NCBI RefSeq assembly: GCF_004000885.1
Contig: NZ_BIMC01000020.1
Span: 1 to 64,000, forward strand
Source: Paenibacillus glucanolyticus NBRC 15330
GTDB lineage: Bacteria; Bacillota; Bacilli; Paenibacillales; Paenibacillaceae
DNA length: 64,000 nucleotides
Direction of reading: 5' to 3'
The notes under the pieces were generated by a model. The model was not told where the DNA came from, did no database searches, and saw nothing but the letters and a program-made list of their open reading frames with translations. Both the position numbers and the translations under genes were made by a program. This document shows positions 17,274-26,254 of this stretch, in pieces (within the stretch, counting starts at the first letter, position 1; each line of letters opens with the position of its first letter).

Positions 17274-18905
17274 TTACTTGTACAGCTTGGTCCATACCCA
17301 TCCATTCACAGCGAGCAATACAACGATATAGGCCGGAATGCCATAAGCAATGGTACTGCTTGCATAATGCAAACCGATGAATCCGCCTACAACAATGAAG
17401 TAGACCAGAACCCACCAGCCTTCCTTCTGCTGAGCCATATTAAACGCTTGGGAGAATGGCGGAGTCCTCAGCATAGCCTTGGCTGATAACGGAATCAACA
17501 TCAATCCGGTAAGCAGCACAATGAGAATATCCGGCAGGATTCGCATACCGAATATGATGACAAACACCACCGCATTCACAGCGAACAGCGGCAGGAATAT
17601 TTTGATGGCAAACGCCTTTAAAGCCCCTTGGTACAAGGGGGTCATGCTCGGCATCGGGGCTGACCCGAACAGCCAGAAGGCTTTGGGCTTGCCAGAGTAT
17701 TTCAGCATCATCACGACCGTAGCAACCATGATGAGCATAACATGCAGCACATAATAGGATGATCCCCTGCCGATTTCCGCGAATGAGGAATTACGGATTG
17801 TGGAGAAAAAGAATAAATAAGGCAGCAGCACGGCTAACCCTAAAGTAGGGTACACCTTAAGCTTAAATTCTCGCTCGTTCTTAAGCATGCTGGCAGACAA
17901 CCGGAAACAGGCCTGCTCCGTGCGCGATCGGCATACCCATCTGGCCAAGAACCGGTCAAACTTACCACGCTCCCGCCCTTTTCCCGCTTCGCTGTGAGCC
18001 AGCTTCTCCAGATACAACTCGAATGACGGAATCAAGCGGGCATATATCATCATAAGCAGAATCGGGACAAATACGGCTAATGCCGTGAGAAGAATCAGCC
18101 ACCCGCCCCCCTCGCCAAACAGCCACTCATAAGGAGCCGCATACCATACTGGCGGAAGCAGGATTTGCCACCAAGCCGGTGTAAACACCAGATTGAAGTC
18201 AATCAGATCAAAGGAACGAATCACAAACTGATACCCGATGGCCAGCGTGGCGGACAGACCAATCTGCACGTAATTGATCAGATCCTTCAGTTTCTCTCCG
18301 TCCCAATATTTCAGCAGCACCAGATAAATCATGGAAGTACTCACAAGGATGAGCATATTCATCAGGATCAGCTCAAGGATATAGATTAAAAAGAATCCAA
18401 CGCCGTGCTTGATCAATCCAACGACCAGGGAGCCGGCCGAAAGAGCCCCGGTTAAAAGAAGCAAATAAATACCTGCATGAATCGATCTGGCCAGACCGAC
18501 CGTTCGACCGTCGATCGGCTTGGTCATCAGTATGCTTCGGTCGCGCACATCCAGCAGCACCGAGGAGAAATCCGAAATCATGGAGGTCATAATCAGAAAC
18601 ATTAAGATTGCGGATAATAGGCTCATCGGCAGTAGATATTCCGGATCGCTCCAGAACACAAACGGCGTCAGGACGAGCCCGATCAAGCCGTACATCCAGA
18701 GAGAGCTGACAAACAGGTTCTTGTCCTGCTCCTCCTTCTTCCGATTGACTGAGGACAAGATGACAGGCGCCCGCCTTGAGTCCATGATGAGTTTGACATG
18801 TAATATACGGCGCAGTACCTCATAGTCCACACCCGTCCTGGAGATCACGCCTTGAAATCGGTCCAAAATCTTAAGCATTCGAAATGAGGATTCCGGCCCC
18901 GGCAT
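17274..18905 (-). CDS. ABC-type exporter permease, multi-pass (543 aa)
   Basis: Large membrane subunit paired with the ATPase at 18907-19692. The start is ATG 18905, behind GGGAGGAGAGCTGAC and only one base after the ATPase stop; an ATG at 18962 would overlap the ATPase. The N-terminus (LRRILHVKLIMDSRRAPVIL) is cytoplasmic. About twelve hydrophobic helices follow in two groups, separated by a charged loop near residues 300-340 (HSEAGKGRERGKFDRFLARW). No Walker motifs. This architecture, two six-helix halves behind an ABC-2-like ATPase, fits exporters of unknown substrate. I do not recognise a narrower family. Confidence 0.75.
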   Translation of the reverse strand: MPGPESSFRMLKILDRFQGVISRTGVDYEVLRRILHVKLIMDSRRAPVILSSVNRKKEEQDKNLFVSSLWMYGLIGLVLTPFVFWSDPEYLLPMSLLSAILMFLIMTSMISDFSSVLLDVRDRSILMTKPIDGRTVGLARSIHAGIYLLLLTGALSAGSLVVGLIKHGVGFFLIYILELILMNMLILVSTSMIYLVLLKYWDGEKLKDLINYVQIGLSATLAIGYQFVIRSFDLIDFNLVFTPAWWQILLPPVWYAAPYEWLFGEGGGWLILLTALAVFVPILLMMIYARLIPSFELYLEKLAHSEAGKGRERGKFDRFLARWVCRSRTEQACFRLSASMLKNEREFKLKVYPTLGLAVLLPYLFFFSTIRNSSFAEIGRGSSYYVLHVMLIMVATVVMMLKYSGKPKAFWLFGSAPMPSMTPLYQGALKAFAIKIFLPLFAVNAVVFVIIFGMRILPDILIVLLTGLMLIPLSAKAMLRTPPFSQAFNMAQQKEGWWVLVYFIVVGGFIGLHYASSTIAYGIPAYIVVLLAVNGWVWTKLYK

Positions 18906-18906
18906 G

Positions 18907-19692
18907 TCAGCTCTCCTCCCGAACGATCGATACGAACCGCTCAGCAATCTGGGCATGATCATGGAAACCTGTCAGCTGATTAAATACCTCTTCCAAGGAG
19001 CCTTCATGTGAATGCTGCTGCAGCTCCTTGAACGTTCCATCCGCTACGACCCGGCTATCGGCGAGCAGAACGATGCGGCTGCTGATTTTCTCAACAACGT
19101 CCATGATATGCGAGGAATAAAAGATCGTCTTGCCTTGAGCTGACAATTGAGCGAGAACCTCTTTAACCACCATGACACTGTTCGCATCCAGCCCGCTTAA
19201 GGGCTCATCAAGGAATAACAAATCCGGGTCATGCAGCAGGCTCGAGATCAGCAGTACTTTTTGCCGCATCCCCTTTGAGAAAGTAGCAATCCGCGAGTGA
19301 TAAGCTTTGTCCAGACCAAAGCAATCCATTAAATGTTTGGCCTTATAATCCGCAGTATCATATGTAAGTCCATATAATTCACCTGTAAAAGTCAAATATT
19401 CGGATGCCGTTAACTGATCGTACAATTCCGCGACCTCCGGCACATACCCGATTCTCCGTTTATAGTCGATATTCCCATCGGAAATATCCTGCCCGAATAT
19501 GCGAACGGTCCCCGTGTAACCCTCAACCAGTCCCAGCATAATCTTAACCGTTGTGCTCTTTCCCGCTCCATTCGGACCAATGTAACCAATCATCTCGCCG
19601 CGGCGCACTTCCAGATCAATGCCGTTCAATACATAACGATTATCATATTTCATGCGCAGATCTTGAATCGATAACACTTCATCTGTAGACAT
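18907..19692 (-). CDS. ABC-2 type transporter ATPase
   Basis: A 261-residue nucleotide-binding subunit. Walker A is GPNGAGKST, the signature region is FSKGMRQKVLLISSL (a variant with Ser-Lys-Gly-Met, as in Na/antibiotic exporters), Walker B is LLFLDEPLSGLD, and the switch His lies in FYSSHIMDVVE. The start is ATG 19692 with AGGAGAATTC 8-17 bases upstream. No TOBE domain. Forms a two-gene exporter with the following permease, one base apart. Substrate not evident. Confidence 0.92.
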   Translation of the reverse strand: MSTDEVLSIQDLRMKYDNRYVLNGIDLEVRRGEMIGYIGPNGAGKSTTVKIMLGLVEGYTGTVRIFGQDISDGNIDYKRRIGYVPEVAELYDQLTASEYLTFTGELYGLTYDTADYKAKHLMDCFGLDKAYHSRIATFSKGMRQKVLLISSLLHDPDLLFLDEPLSGLDANSVMVVKEVLAQLSAQGKTIFYSSHIMDVVEKISSRIVLLADSRVVADGTFKELQQHSHEGSLEEVFNQLTGFHDHAQIAERFVSIVREES

Positions 19693-20124
19693 CGTATACG
19701 AATTCTCCTATTCTCTCATTGTCTTCACATACCTACCTTATTATGGGAGCTCAGGAAAATCAACCTTTCATTCATATTCGCTCTGCAAAATCCCCATATG
19801 CAAAATATGATGCCAAACACCCGGTACAAGCTCTGTCTGGAGCTGCCCTCATGCACAAGCCGATCCATTCATACAGCTTGACAACTTTATCATGAAAGGG
19901 TAACACAAATTCTTATCGTCAAGATTCGATCATGCACTGAGCTTGTCTCACAAAGTCTTGTGTCACAGCCAAGCTCGCTACCAGATTTAAATAGATTGTC
20001 CCGCCTTGCCCTCTACAGCCCTCTTTGAAAACAACTTGTTCTATTTTTCGAAGTGTGAACAATTTCGTCAACATTCGCGAATAACCGCATATATATGGGG
20101 GAGAACGAAAAGAGGTGATCGGAC
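19693..20124. other. Divergent intergenic region, no gene seen
   Basis: About 430 bases between the exporter operon (minus) and the L,D-transpeptidase (plus). No open frame with a ribosome binding site. An imperfect palindrome CACAAAGTCTTGTG lies near 19952. A run CATATATAT near 20088 could be the -10 of the transpeptidase promoter. I see no clear terminator or operator. Confidence 0.5.
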
Positions 20125-20628
20125 ATCATAAAAGGCATCAACCGCATACTGATTTTTACCTTGCTGCTGGTTTTCTTTCTCCCTAACTTGACCCATGCCG
20201 CCTCAGGGCAGAAACTGGACAGTAAATACGCTTCGTATGCACAATTTATCGTCATTGATAAATCCACCAACAAGCTGACGTATTACGAGAAGGGAAAGGT
20301 CATTAAAACATTCCCCGTCGCCACAGGCAAAAAGCCCTCCTACACGCCGGAAGGCCTGTTCAAAATCCATGAAAAGGTAAAAAACAGACCTTACTACAAG
20401 GAAGGCATCAAGGGCGGAGATCCGCGCAATCCGCTGGGGGACCGCTGGCTGGGCATTAACGTGAAGGTCAACGGCAGGATCAGTTACGCCTATGCGATCC
20501 ACGGGAACAACAATTCGAATTCGATTGGAAAATACGTATCCGCCGGATGTATTCGCATGCATAATAAGGACGTGCGCTGGCTCTACGACAAGGTTAAAAT
20601 GAACACCCCTGTCCTCATCCAAAAATAA
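20125..20628 (+). CDS. L,D-transpeptidase (YkuD domain), secreted, unusual start
   Basis: Peptidoglycan cross-linking or modifying enzyme of the YkuD family. The catalytic motif IHGNNNSNSIG...SAGCIRMHN holds the active-site His and Cys (Cys in GCIRM). The substrate-binding half has FIVIDKSTNKLTYYEKGKV and FPVATGKKPSYTPEG. The best ribosome binding site (AGAGGTGA) is followed six bases later by ATC 20125, not a usual start. From there IIKGINRILIFTLLLVFFLP makes a complete signal peptide ending THAA. Starting at TTG 20161 would remove its basic N-terminus, and an in-frame TGA sits just before 20125. I therefore mark 20125 as the probable start, with 20161 as alternative. Confidence 0.75.
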   Translation: MIKGINRILIFTLLLVFFLPNLTHAASGQKLDSKYASYAQFIVIDKSTNKLTYYEKGKVIKTFPVATGKKPSYTPEGLFKIHEKVKNRPYYKEGIKGGDPRNPLGDRWLGINVKVNGRISYAYAIHGNNNSNSIGKYVSAGCIRMHNKDVRWLYDKVKMNTPVLIQK

Positions 20629-20642
20629 TCCAAAAGCTTAGA

Positions 20643-20673
20643 AGCTGAACACTTGATGGTGTTTGGCTTTTTT
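20643..20673 (+). terminator. Terminator after L,D-transpeptidase
   Basis: Stem AGCTGAACAC/GTGTTTGGCT with two weak pairs, followed by TTTTTT on the plus strand. It starts 15 bases after the stop codon. Confidence 0.7.
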
Positions 20674-20678
20674 AATTT

Positions 20679-21062
20679 CTATGAGCCATACGCAGCTCCA
20701 AACTCTATAATGTTGCGATCTGGATCCAGCACGAAAATTTGCGCAAAACCTGCAACGCTGTCGGGATTGGCAGTATATTCAACACCCATTCGGTCCAGCC
20801 ATTCCTTGGTTTCGCGGTAGCTCTTCACCCAGATCGAAAAATGCCCGTCCGTCGTATCGATTCCGCGCTCGCGAAGCGTATCGCTGATCGGATGCTCCAG
20901 CAGATGGAGCTGCTGATCCCCCACCACGTACCAGACCCCTTTGGATGTAAACGGCGGACGCCGCAGCTCTCGGAACTTAAGGACTTCCGAGTAAAACACC
21001 TTGGCTTTTTCCAAATCCCGAACGGCCAAACTGACATGGTGCAGTCCTACATATTGAATCAT
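20679..21062 (-). CDS. VOC/glyoxalase superfamily metal-binding protein
   Basis: A 127-residue vicinal-oxygen-chelate fold protein: two beta-alpha-beta-beta-beta modules. The first module starts IQYVGLHHVSLAVRDLEKAK with a metal-ligand His, followed by FYSEVLKFRE. The second module ends FVLDPDRNIIEFGA, supplying the usual Glu ligand. Members include glyoxalase, dioxygenases and fosfomycin resistance enzymes; FVLDPDRNIIE is the general pattern and does not select a function. The start is ATG 21062 behind AAGTGAGGTG. Stands alone. Confidence 0.85.
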   Translation of the reverse strand: MIQYVGLHHVSLAVRDLEKAKVFYSEVLKFRELRRPPFTSKGVWYVVGDQQLHLLEHPISDTLRERGIDTTDGHFSIWVKSYRETKEWLDRMGVEYTANPDSVAGFAQIFVLDPDRNIIEFGAAYGS

Positions 21063-21214
21063 GTATCACACCTCACTTGTAAGCGGAATAAATGCTTTAT
21101 GATGGTCTGCCAGCCTTATCATACTTCATTTGAATCAAGGTATGTATCTCCATTCTAAAGGATACCTTATACATTATATAACATGAATCAACCACTTAAG
21201 GGGGGAGTTTCACC

Positions 21215-21376
21215 ATGGATATTCATTCCGAGGAATACAAAATCGCATCACTGAATGGAAATGAAGGCACCTTAAAAGCGATTGAAGATGCCGAGACGAA
21301 GATCGCCGAGCTCACAGGCAAAGATATCACGCTGATTGCTTACGAGAAAGAACAAGGTCCAGAGGATACACCATAA
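21215..21376 (+). CDS. Small acidic protein (53 aa), conserved-looking
   Basis: Open frame from ATG 21215, behind AAGGGGGGAGTTTC, to TAA 21374-21376. The protein begins MDIHSEEYKIASLNGNEG and contains IEDAETKIAELTGKDITLIA, a helix-strand pattern with many acidic residues. The ribosome binding site is strong and a terminator follows. A 7-bp inverted repeat (AAGGTAT...ATACCTT, 21137-21168) lies upstream, near a TTATACATTATATAA AT-rich segment that may hold the promoter. Function unknown. Confidence 0.7.
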   Translation: MDIHSEEYKIASLNGNEGTLKAIEDAETKIAELTGKDITLIAYEKEQGPEDTP

Positions 21377-21392
21377 ACAAACCCTGCACAAA

Positions 21393-21443
21393 AAAGAGCT
21401 GCCCTCCAAGAGTCCGCATAGACTCTGGAAGAGCAGCTTTTCT
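21393..21443. terminator. Bidirectional terminator between the small gene and GH20
   Basis: Long hairpin: AAAAGAGCTGC, a CTCC part and AGAGTC on one arm, GACTCT, GGA and GCAGCTTTT on the other, loop CGCATA. It is flanked by A and T runs, so it can stop both the plus-strand small gene and the minus-strand GH20 gene. Confidence 0.8.
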
Positions 21444-23360
21444 TCAGATGAAGCAGGACGCCGTCACTGCTGCCTGATAGTTCACGTTAACCTCCAGCGC
21501 TCTGCCGGTAAGTCCGTTCTGATCGAACGGCAGCCGCTCGGCTTCCAGTTCCTCAATCTCTTCGATATGCCCATCCACATAATCGGCAAGCCGATCCTGT
21601 GTGGAAGAGATTCGTGCCAGCAGCCCCCCGTAGCGGAGGTCCAGTACCTCCCAGCCAAAGGGCTTATACGTGTTCATCCAGAGCGCACGGTGCGAGAGCC
21701 GCAGCGCCTCGATGCGCTGCTTTAGCACGAGCAACGGGGAATTCAGTGCTGCTGCAAGCTCAGCCAGCTGATCCTTTTGTCCCGTTTTATACCACTTTTT
21801 CAGCGTAACGCCGAGGGTGCTTTTAATAACAAGCACCGATGCCAATCGTTCATAAAAATCATACAGACGGCTGAACGGTACCGGAAATTGCTCCTTGCAT
21901 TGCCGCCATCTCCGCTCGAGTCCAGCGTAATGCTGAGGCAGCACAGCTTCCGCTTCACCTTCCACATGTTTGTCCAGCAGCCCTAGCAGGGGATCCTGCC
22001 ACAATAAATATTTGGATGGGTTCGCCATCCAGTGATTGCCCTCCGACACGCCGGGAACCTCATCCATATATTTCAGGGCGTTCAGCGATTCAAACAAATC
22101 GATGCCCGTACAGGCCGCAAGCCGCCTTGTAAGAAGCTTATCATCAACCTCATCGCCATATCCATGCTCGGCAAACAGCTGCAGACCGGCAAGAATGACC
22201 AAGTGATTGCTTTCGTTGCCGTTATCTCCCCAGGCGGTAGCAATCACCTCGCGGATGCCTTTGGTTTTGGCAGCGCGCAGGGCCGGTTGGCTGGTCATCC
22301 ATGTCTTGCCATTGTTGGGACTGATACTGTTCCACATATGGATGCCGCCGGCAAAAATCGGCTTGGAGCCCAGCCTCATATGCTTCTCATATAACTGTTC
22401 ATATCCGTTTTCATCACGGCGTCCATAGTCCCAATACACAAATTGAACGCCTTTTGGAATTCGGCTCATATTGTCATCCGAGAAATCCGCATCTACATTG
22501 TACAGCGCCCCTTGATAATCATTCGCCAGTAAATTAAAATACATGTCGCTCCAGATCATCGGCTCGAGTCCGAGACGATCGGTGATGGCAAGCACCCGGT
22601 TGACATGGTCATTCATGATCTGGAAACGGTCCTGAACCCCGTTCAATTTCAGATAATTTCCAAGACCTACCTGGAATGCCTCATCCATGCCGATATGAAT
22701 TCGCTTGGAACGGAACATGCCGGATGCGGCTGTGATCATCTGCTCAATGAAAGCATATGTCTTCGGCTCGCCTGCGAGCAGAATATCGGCATGGTCCTTC
22801 ATATCTGCCGCATACCCCCATTTTAGCGCTTGCTGCAGATGCCCCAGGGTCTGAATACACGGAATCATCTCAATGCCGAACAAATCCGCATAATCGTCGC
22901 ACTCCTTCAGTTCCGAAGCTGTATACCGGCCGCGCATGTATCCGAAGTAGGGCTGCTCTTCTACCTCGTACGTATCCTCGGTATACATCATCAGTCCGTT
23001 CAGTCCCATCAGCGCCATATAACGGATAAACTGTTTGATCACCGCCACCTTGAGAACGCCATTGCGGGAAACGTCGAGCATCGTGCCGTTAAAGTCAAAC
23101 TTCGGTTCCGCCGTCAGCTCGAATAAAGCCCGCTCCCTGGCCTGCTCCAGAAACAAACCGAGCGCACGGAAAAAGTGTATGCTCTCCTGGTAACGGATCA
23201 GTCCCTGCCCATCCTTCAGCGCCACCTGAATCGGACCTTCCATCTGAACGACCCGAATCTTAGTGCCTTCTCCGTCTGTAATGGAGATGTCCAATATGTC
23301 TGAAAGCTCGCTGATCCCTTCAAGCAGTTTTCCAGACAGGTGATCAAAATGAATCTTCAT
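21444..23360 (-). CDS. GH20 beta-hexosaminidase, GH20C-like (638 aa)
   Basis: Exo-beta-N-acetylhexosaminidase of glycoside hydrolase family 20, clan GH-K. The catalytic Asp-Glu pair is Asp226-Glu227 in IHIGMDEAF. The N-terminal part (to about 95) replaces the usual alpha/beta domain, then a beta/alpha barrel begins FDFNGTMLDVSRNGVL, and the C-terminal 250 residues are helical. Length and order match the GH20C type that acts on terminal GlcNAc/GalNAc without a signal peptide. No signal peptide is seen, so it is probably cytoplasmic. Last gene of the sugar locus, after a hairpin at 23416, which may lower its expression relative to upstream genes. Confidence 0.85.
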   Translation of the reverse strand: MKIHFDHLSGKLLEGISELSDILDISITDGEGTKIRVVQMEGPIQVALKDGQGLIRYQESIHFFRALGLFLEQARERALFELTAEPKFDFNGTMLDVSRNGVLKVAVIKQFIRYMALMGLNGLMMYTEDTYEVEEQPYFGYMRGRYTASELKECDDYADLFGIEMIPCIQTLGHLQQALKWGYAADMKDHADILLAGEPKTYAFIEQMITAASGMFRSKRIHIGMDEAFQVGLGNYLKLNGVQDRFQIMNDHVNRVLAITDRLGLEPMIWSDMYFNLLANDYQGALYNVDADFSDDNMSRIPKGVQFVYWDYGRRDENGYEQLYEKHMRLGSKPIFAGGIHMWNSISPNNGKTWMTSQPALRAAKTKGIREVIATAWGDNGNESNHLVILAGLQLFAEHGYGDEVDDKLLTRRLAACTGIDLFESLNALKYMDEVPGVSEGNHWMANPSKYLLWQDPLLGLLDKHVEGEAEAVLPQHYAGLERRWRQCKEQFPVPFSRLYDFYERLASVLVIKSTLGVTLKKWYKTGQKDQLAELAAALNSPLLVLKQRIEALRLSHRALWMNTYKPFGWEVLDLRYGGLLARISSTQDRLADYVDGHIEEIEELEAERLPFDQNGLTGRALEVNVNYQAAVTASCFI

Positions 23361-23415
23361 GTCATTCCCTCCATGATCCCATTTTTGAGATGCTGTCTAT
23401 CATTGTGTGAAACAG

Positions 23416-23451
23416 CAAAGCCCGATCCCTTCATCTTGGAATCGGGCTTTG
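23416..23451 (-). terminator. Hairpin between GH38 and GH20 genes
   Basis: Stem CAAAGCCCGATTCC with its complement and an eight-base loop; the T tract on the minus strand is poor (CTGTTTC). It may partially terminate or protect the mRNA between the two genes. Confidence 0.55.
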
Positions 23452-23497
23452 CCAAGGCGAGAAGCTAATATCCTTCCCAGCCTATATATTAGGTTTC

Positions 23498-26233
23498 TTA
23501 CTCGGCCGAAACTTTAACACCAAGTGTCACAATCTCATATGGCTTGACTGGCAGCGTGCAGCTTCCCTTGTCATCCAAGCTTTGAACGGATCCCTCTTCT
23601 TCCAATATCGAGCTCTTATAAACGCCCTGGGTTGGCAGGGAAGATTGCAACTTCAGCTCTGCATCCGTGCCTGCCATATTGAACCAGCGCAGCATCAGAT
23701 CGCCTGTCTTCCGGTTCACCTTCAGGGAAGAGAAGGCAAGCTCTTCATGACTCCATCCAAGCGGCACGGAGGTCGATGCAACGGTACCTGCATGAACTCC
23801 GGTCTGAGCAACCGTCCATGGGATCTGGAACTGGTAAGCCTCGGCATAAGCGCCGGAAGCGATGCCGTCGCCCTGGTGCGGAATCACTTCCATGCGAACC
23901 GTATGAACGCCGATACACTGAGCTTCCGGCGTTGGGAAGTAACCCCAATCCCCGAGCTCACCGACGGAGCGCAGCAGTGTAACCGCGATCGTGTTGCGAC
24001 CGTCACGCAGCACTTCATATTCGTTCAAGCCCTGGTTCGCCACCGTCAAGCCTGCTGCAGCCGCGGTAACATCCACGAAGGCCTGCTGATGAGCCGTATA
24101 ACTCGGGTTCTCCCATTCGGCAGCCGGCTCGTTGTCCCGCTTCGCCACTTCGAACATGGAATCCACGTTATGAGACGCTGCCTGCAGATCCGTTGGGAAC
24201 AACGCACGCACCCGATGATCCTTCGCCTGATTATCCATCGTGGCTTCGATCTCGACACCTTTGCCGCAACGGTTCAGGCTGAGCACGGTACGAATGGACA
24301 ACGGCACCATCTCGCTTGATCTTTTGGCCTTGCGGTTCGGGTAATACACCAGTTCATGCTGCTCTTCGTCCAGCTTGCCGTCGGCCATAGCCGGAATGGA
24401 CCAGTTATGGACGATTTCGATGGAAGCGCGGTATGGTGAATCCTCCAGGACCGAAATTTGGGCGGTTTGGCCTTTTGTAGTCAATGCCGTTTCGCCATCC
24501 GGCTGTTTGTACATATATTCGTTACCGATATCCCCGGTATTCTCATAGACGCCCAGATCGCGGTATACCTGTCCATTCTTCTTATCCGTTAAGGTGAAGG
24601 AACCGTCCCCTTCGATCTCAACCTTGAGCAGCTCGTTCTCCATTACGTTGGATTGGCTGATCAGGGATTTAATCGGAGTTGGCTTATTCTCACTTTTCAC
24701 CCATGCGTAGGTTGTCAGACCCATTGCCGCAATTTCGCTTGCCTCGAATGTCAGTCTGACCCTGCGGCACATATAAGGCTGGCGGAACCGGTCATCCGGG
24801 AGATCGTATCCGAACTGAAGACCAAGATCTTCAACGGTACACGGTACTGATTCACCCTGCGCGTTAACCAGAATGCGGCCGGACAAATCGATTTCCTTCA
24901 TCCGGCGGCTCGTTTCTTCCAAAGAGTAGCCTTCCCTGAAATAGAGCCGCTTAGCGTCCAGCTCGATGCTGACCGTACCGCTGCGTGTCCATCCGGTCGT
25001 ATTAAATACGACCAGCGGCAGCGGATCAGAGCCCCACTGCTCGAATCCGGTTGTTTCAACCGCATCCGCGATCACGCGGATGCTGTCATCCACAATATTT
25101 TCGGCCACGTGGGCGCTTTTCTCGAAGCGGGTGACCATCTCGCGGTGAACCTCGTCCACGCTGCAGCCGCAGATGCTGTCATGCGGATGATTCTGCATCA
25201 GCGTTTTCCAGGCATAAGTGAACAGATGATGCGGATACTCCTTGCCAAGCAGGCTTGCGTACGACGCCAGCGGCTCGGCCACTTTTTCCAGCAGGGTCTG
25301 GCCGCGCTGGTTCATCTGCTTCAGGTATACACGAGCCGAGGCGGTATTCACGAGCGTTCCCCAGCCGTCCGTCCGCTGGCTGCGCAGCTCTCCTGTTACG
25401 GAGGACAGGTCCTGCGGCAGTTTCTCACGAACCGCTTTCAGGTAATCATCAAAATTGGAATGAATGAACTCCGTATCCGGATACAGCTTCTTCGCCGTAC
25501 GGATGCCTTCCGGGAGATCAATCTGAATCGGCTGATGGTCGCAACCGTTCATATAGAGCAGTTCGGGCGTGGAAGCATACTTCTCGGCATCCGCCAGCTT
25601 GCGGTCCCAGAACTTCTTCGCCTCTTCTTCGTCAACAGGAACTTCGTTGCCGTTGCTGTACCAGTTGGCAAACAGGATGCCCAGCACCTTGGAGCCGTCC
25701 GGACCTTCCCACATTAATTCGGAGAACGAGGACTCATAACCGCTATCGGAAACGGTATTGTTAAAGCCAGTTGGCTTCACGCCCCGGCCGAAGAAGGCGT
25801 TATCGATACCGGACTGTTGCATCAGCTGCGGGATTTGGCCCGTAAGTCCAAACGTATCCGGGAAATAACCGATTTTGGCAACCGTGCCATAACGCTCGGC
25901 ATCCTGGTGCCCAATCTGCATGTTTCTCACATTGGCTTCGCTGCTTGTCAGATACGCATCCTGCAAAATGTACCAAGGCCCGATGATGATGCGTCCGTCC
26001 GTGATCAGCTTCTCAAGCTGCTCCTTCTTCTCGGGTCTTACCTGCAAATAATCTTCAATAATAATGGTCTGACCATCAAGGAAAAAGCTGCGGTATTCCG
26101 AGTCCTTATCCATCGTCTCGAGCAAGCTGTCCATGAGCTCGATCAGCCGTACATGGTGCTTTTCATACGGTAAATACCACTCGCGGTCCCAGTGAGTATG
26201 AGAAATAATATGTGCTTTTCTGGATTGATCCAT
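23498..26233 (-). CDS. GH38 alpha-mannosidase (911 aa)
   Basis: Retaining zinc-dependent alpha-mannosidase of family GH38. Metal ligands His14 and Asp16 lie in ISHTHWDREWY, and the nucleophile/ligand Asp126 in GYFPDTFGL. The helical and beta-sandwich C-terminal domains follow (to 911). Length and N-terminus resemble the streptococcal GH38 enzymes that remove alpha-1,3-mannose from N-glycan fragments; that specificity is family knowledge, not seen here. No signal peptide. The start is ATG 26233 behind AAGGGGGACTACG. It follows the clan GH-A enzyme by about 20 bases, as part of the glycan operon. Confidence 0.9.
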   Translation of the reverse strand: MDQSRKAHIISHTHWDREWYLPYEKHHVRLIELMDSLLETMDKDSEYRSFFLDGQTIIIEDYLQVRPEKKEQLEKLITDGRIIIGPWYILQDAYLTSSEANVRNMQIGHQDAERYGTVAKIGYFPDTFGLTGQIPQLMQQSGIDNAFFGRGVKPTGFNNTVSDSGYESSFSELMWEGPDGSKVLGILFANWYSNGNEVPVDEEEAKKFWDRKLADAEKYASTPELLYMNGCDHQPIQIDLPEGIRTAKKLYPDTEFIHSNFDDYLKAVREKLPQDLSSVTGELRSQRTDGWGTLVNTASARVYLKQMNQRGQTLLEKVAEPLASYASLLGKEYPHHLFTYAWKTLMQNHPHDSICGCSVDEVHREMVTRFEKSAHVAENIVDDSIRVIADAVETTGFEQWGSDPLPLVVFNTTGWTRSGTVSIELDAKRLYFREGYSLEETSRRMKEIDLSGRILVNAQGESVPCTVEDLGLQFGYDLPDDRFRQPYMCRRVRLTFEASEIAAMGLTTYAWVKSENKPTPIKSLISQSNVMENELLKVEIEGDGSFTLTDKKNGQVYRDLGVYENTGDIGNEYMYKQPDGETALTTKGQTAQISVLEDSPYRASIEIVHNWSIPAMADGKLDEEQHELVYYPNRKAKRSSEMVPLSIRTVLSLNRCGKGVEIEATMDNQAKDHRVRALFPTDLQAASHNVDSMFEVAKRDNEPAAEWENPSYTAHQQAFVDVTAAAAGLTVANQGLNEYEVLRDGRNTIAVTLLRSVGELGDWGYFPTPEAQCIGVHTVRMEVIPHQGDGIASGAYAEAYQFQIPWTVAQTGVHAGTVASTSVPLGWSHEELAFSSLKVNRKTGDLMLRWFNMAGTDAELKLQSSLPTQGVYKSSILEEEGSVQSLDDKGSCTLPVKPYEIVTLGVKVSAE

Positions 26234-26254
26234 CTCTACGTAGTCCCCCTTATG

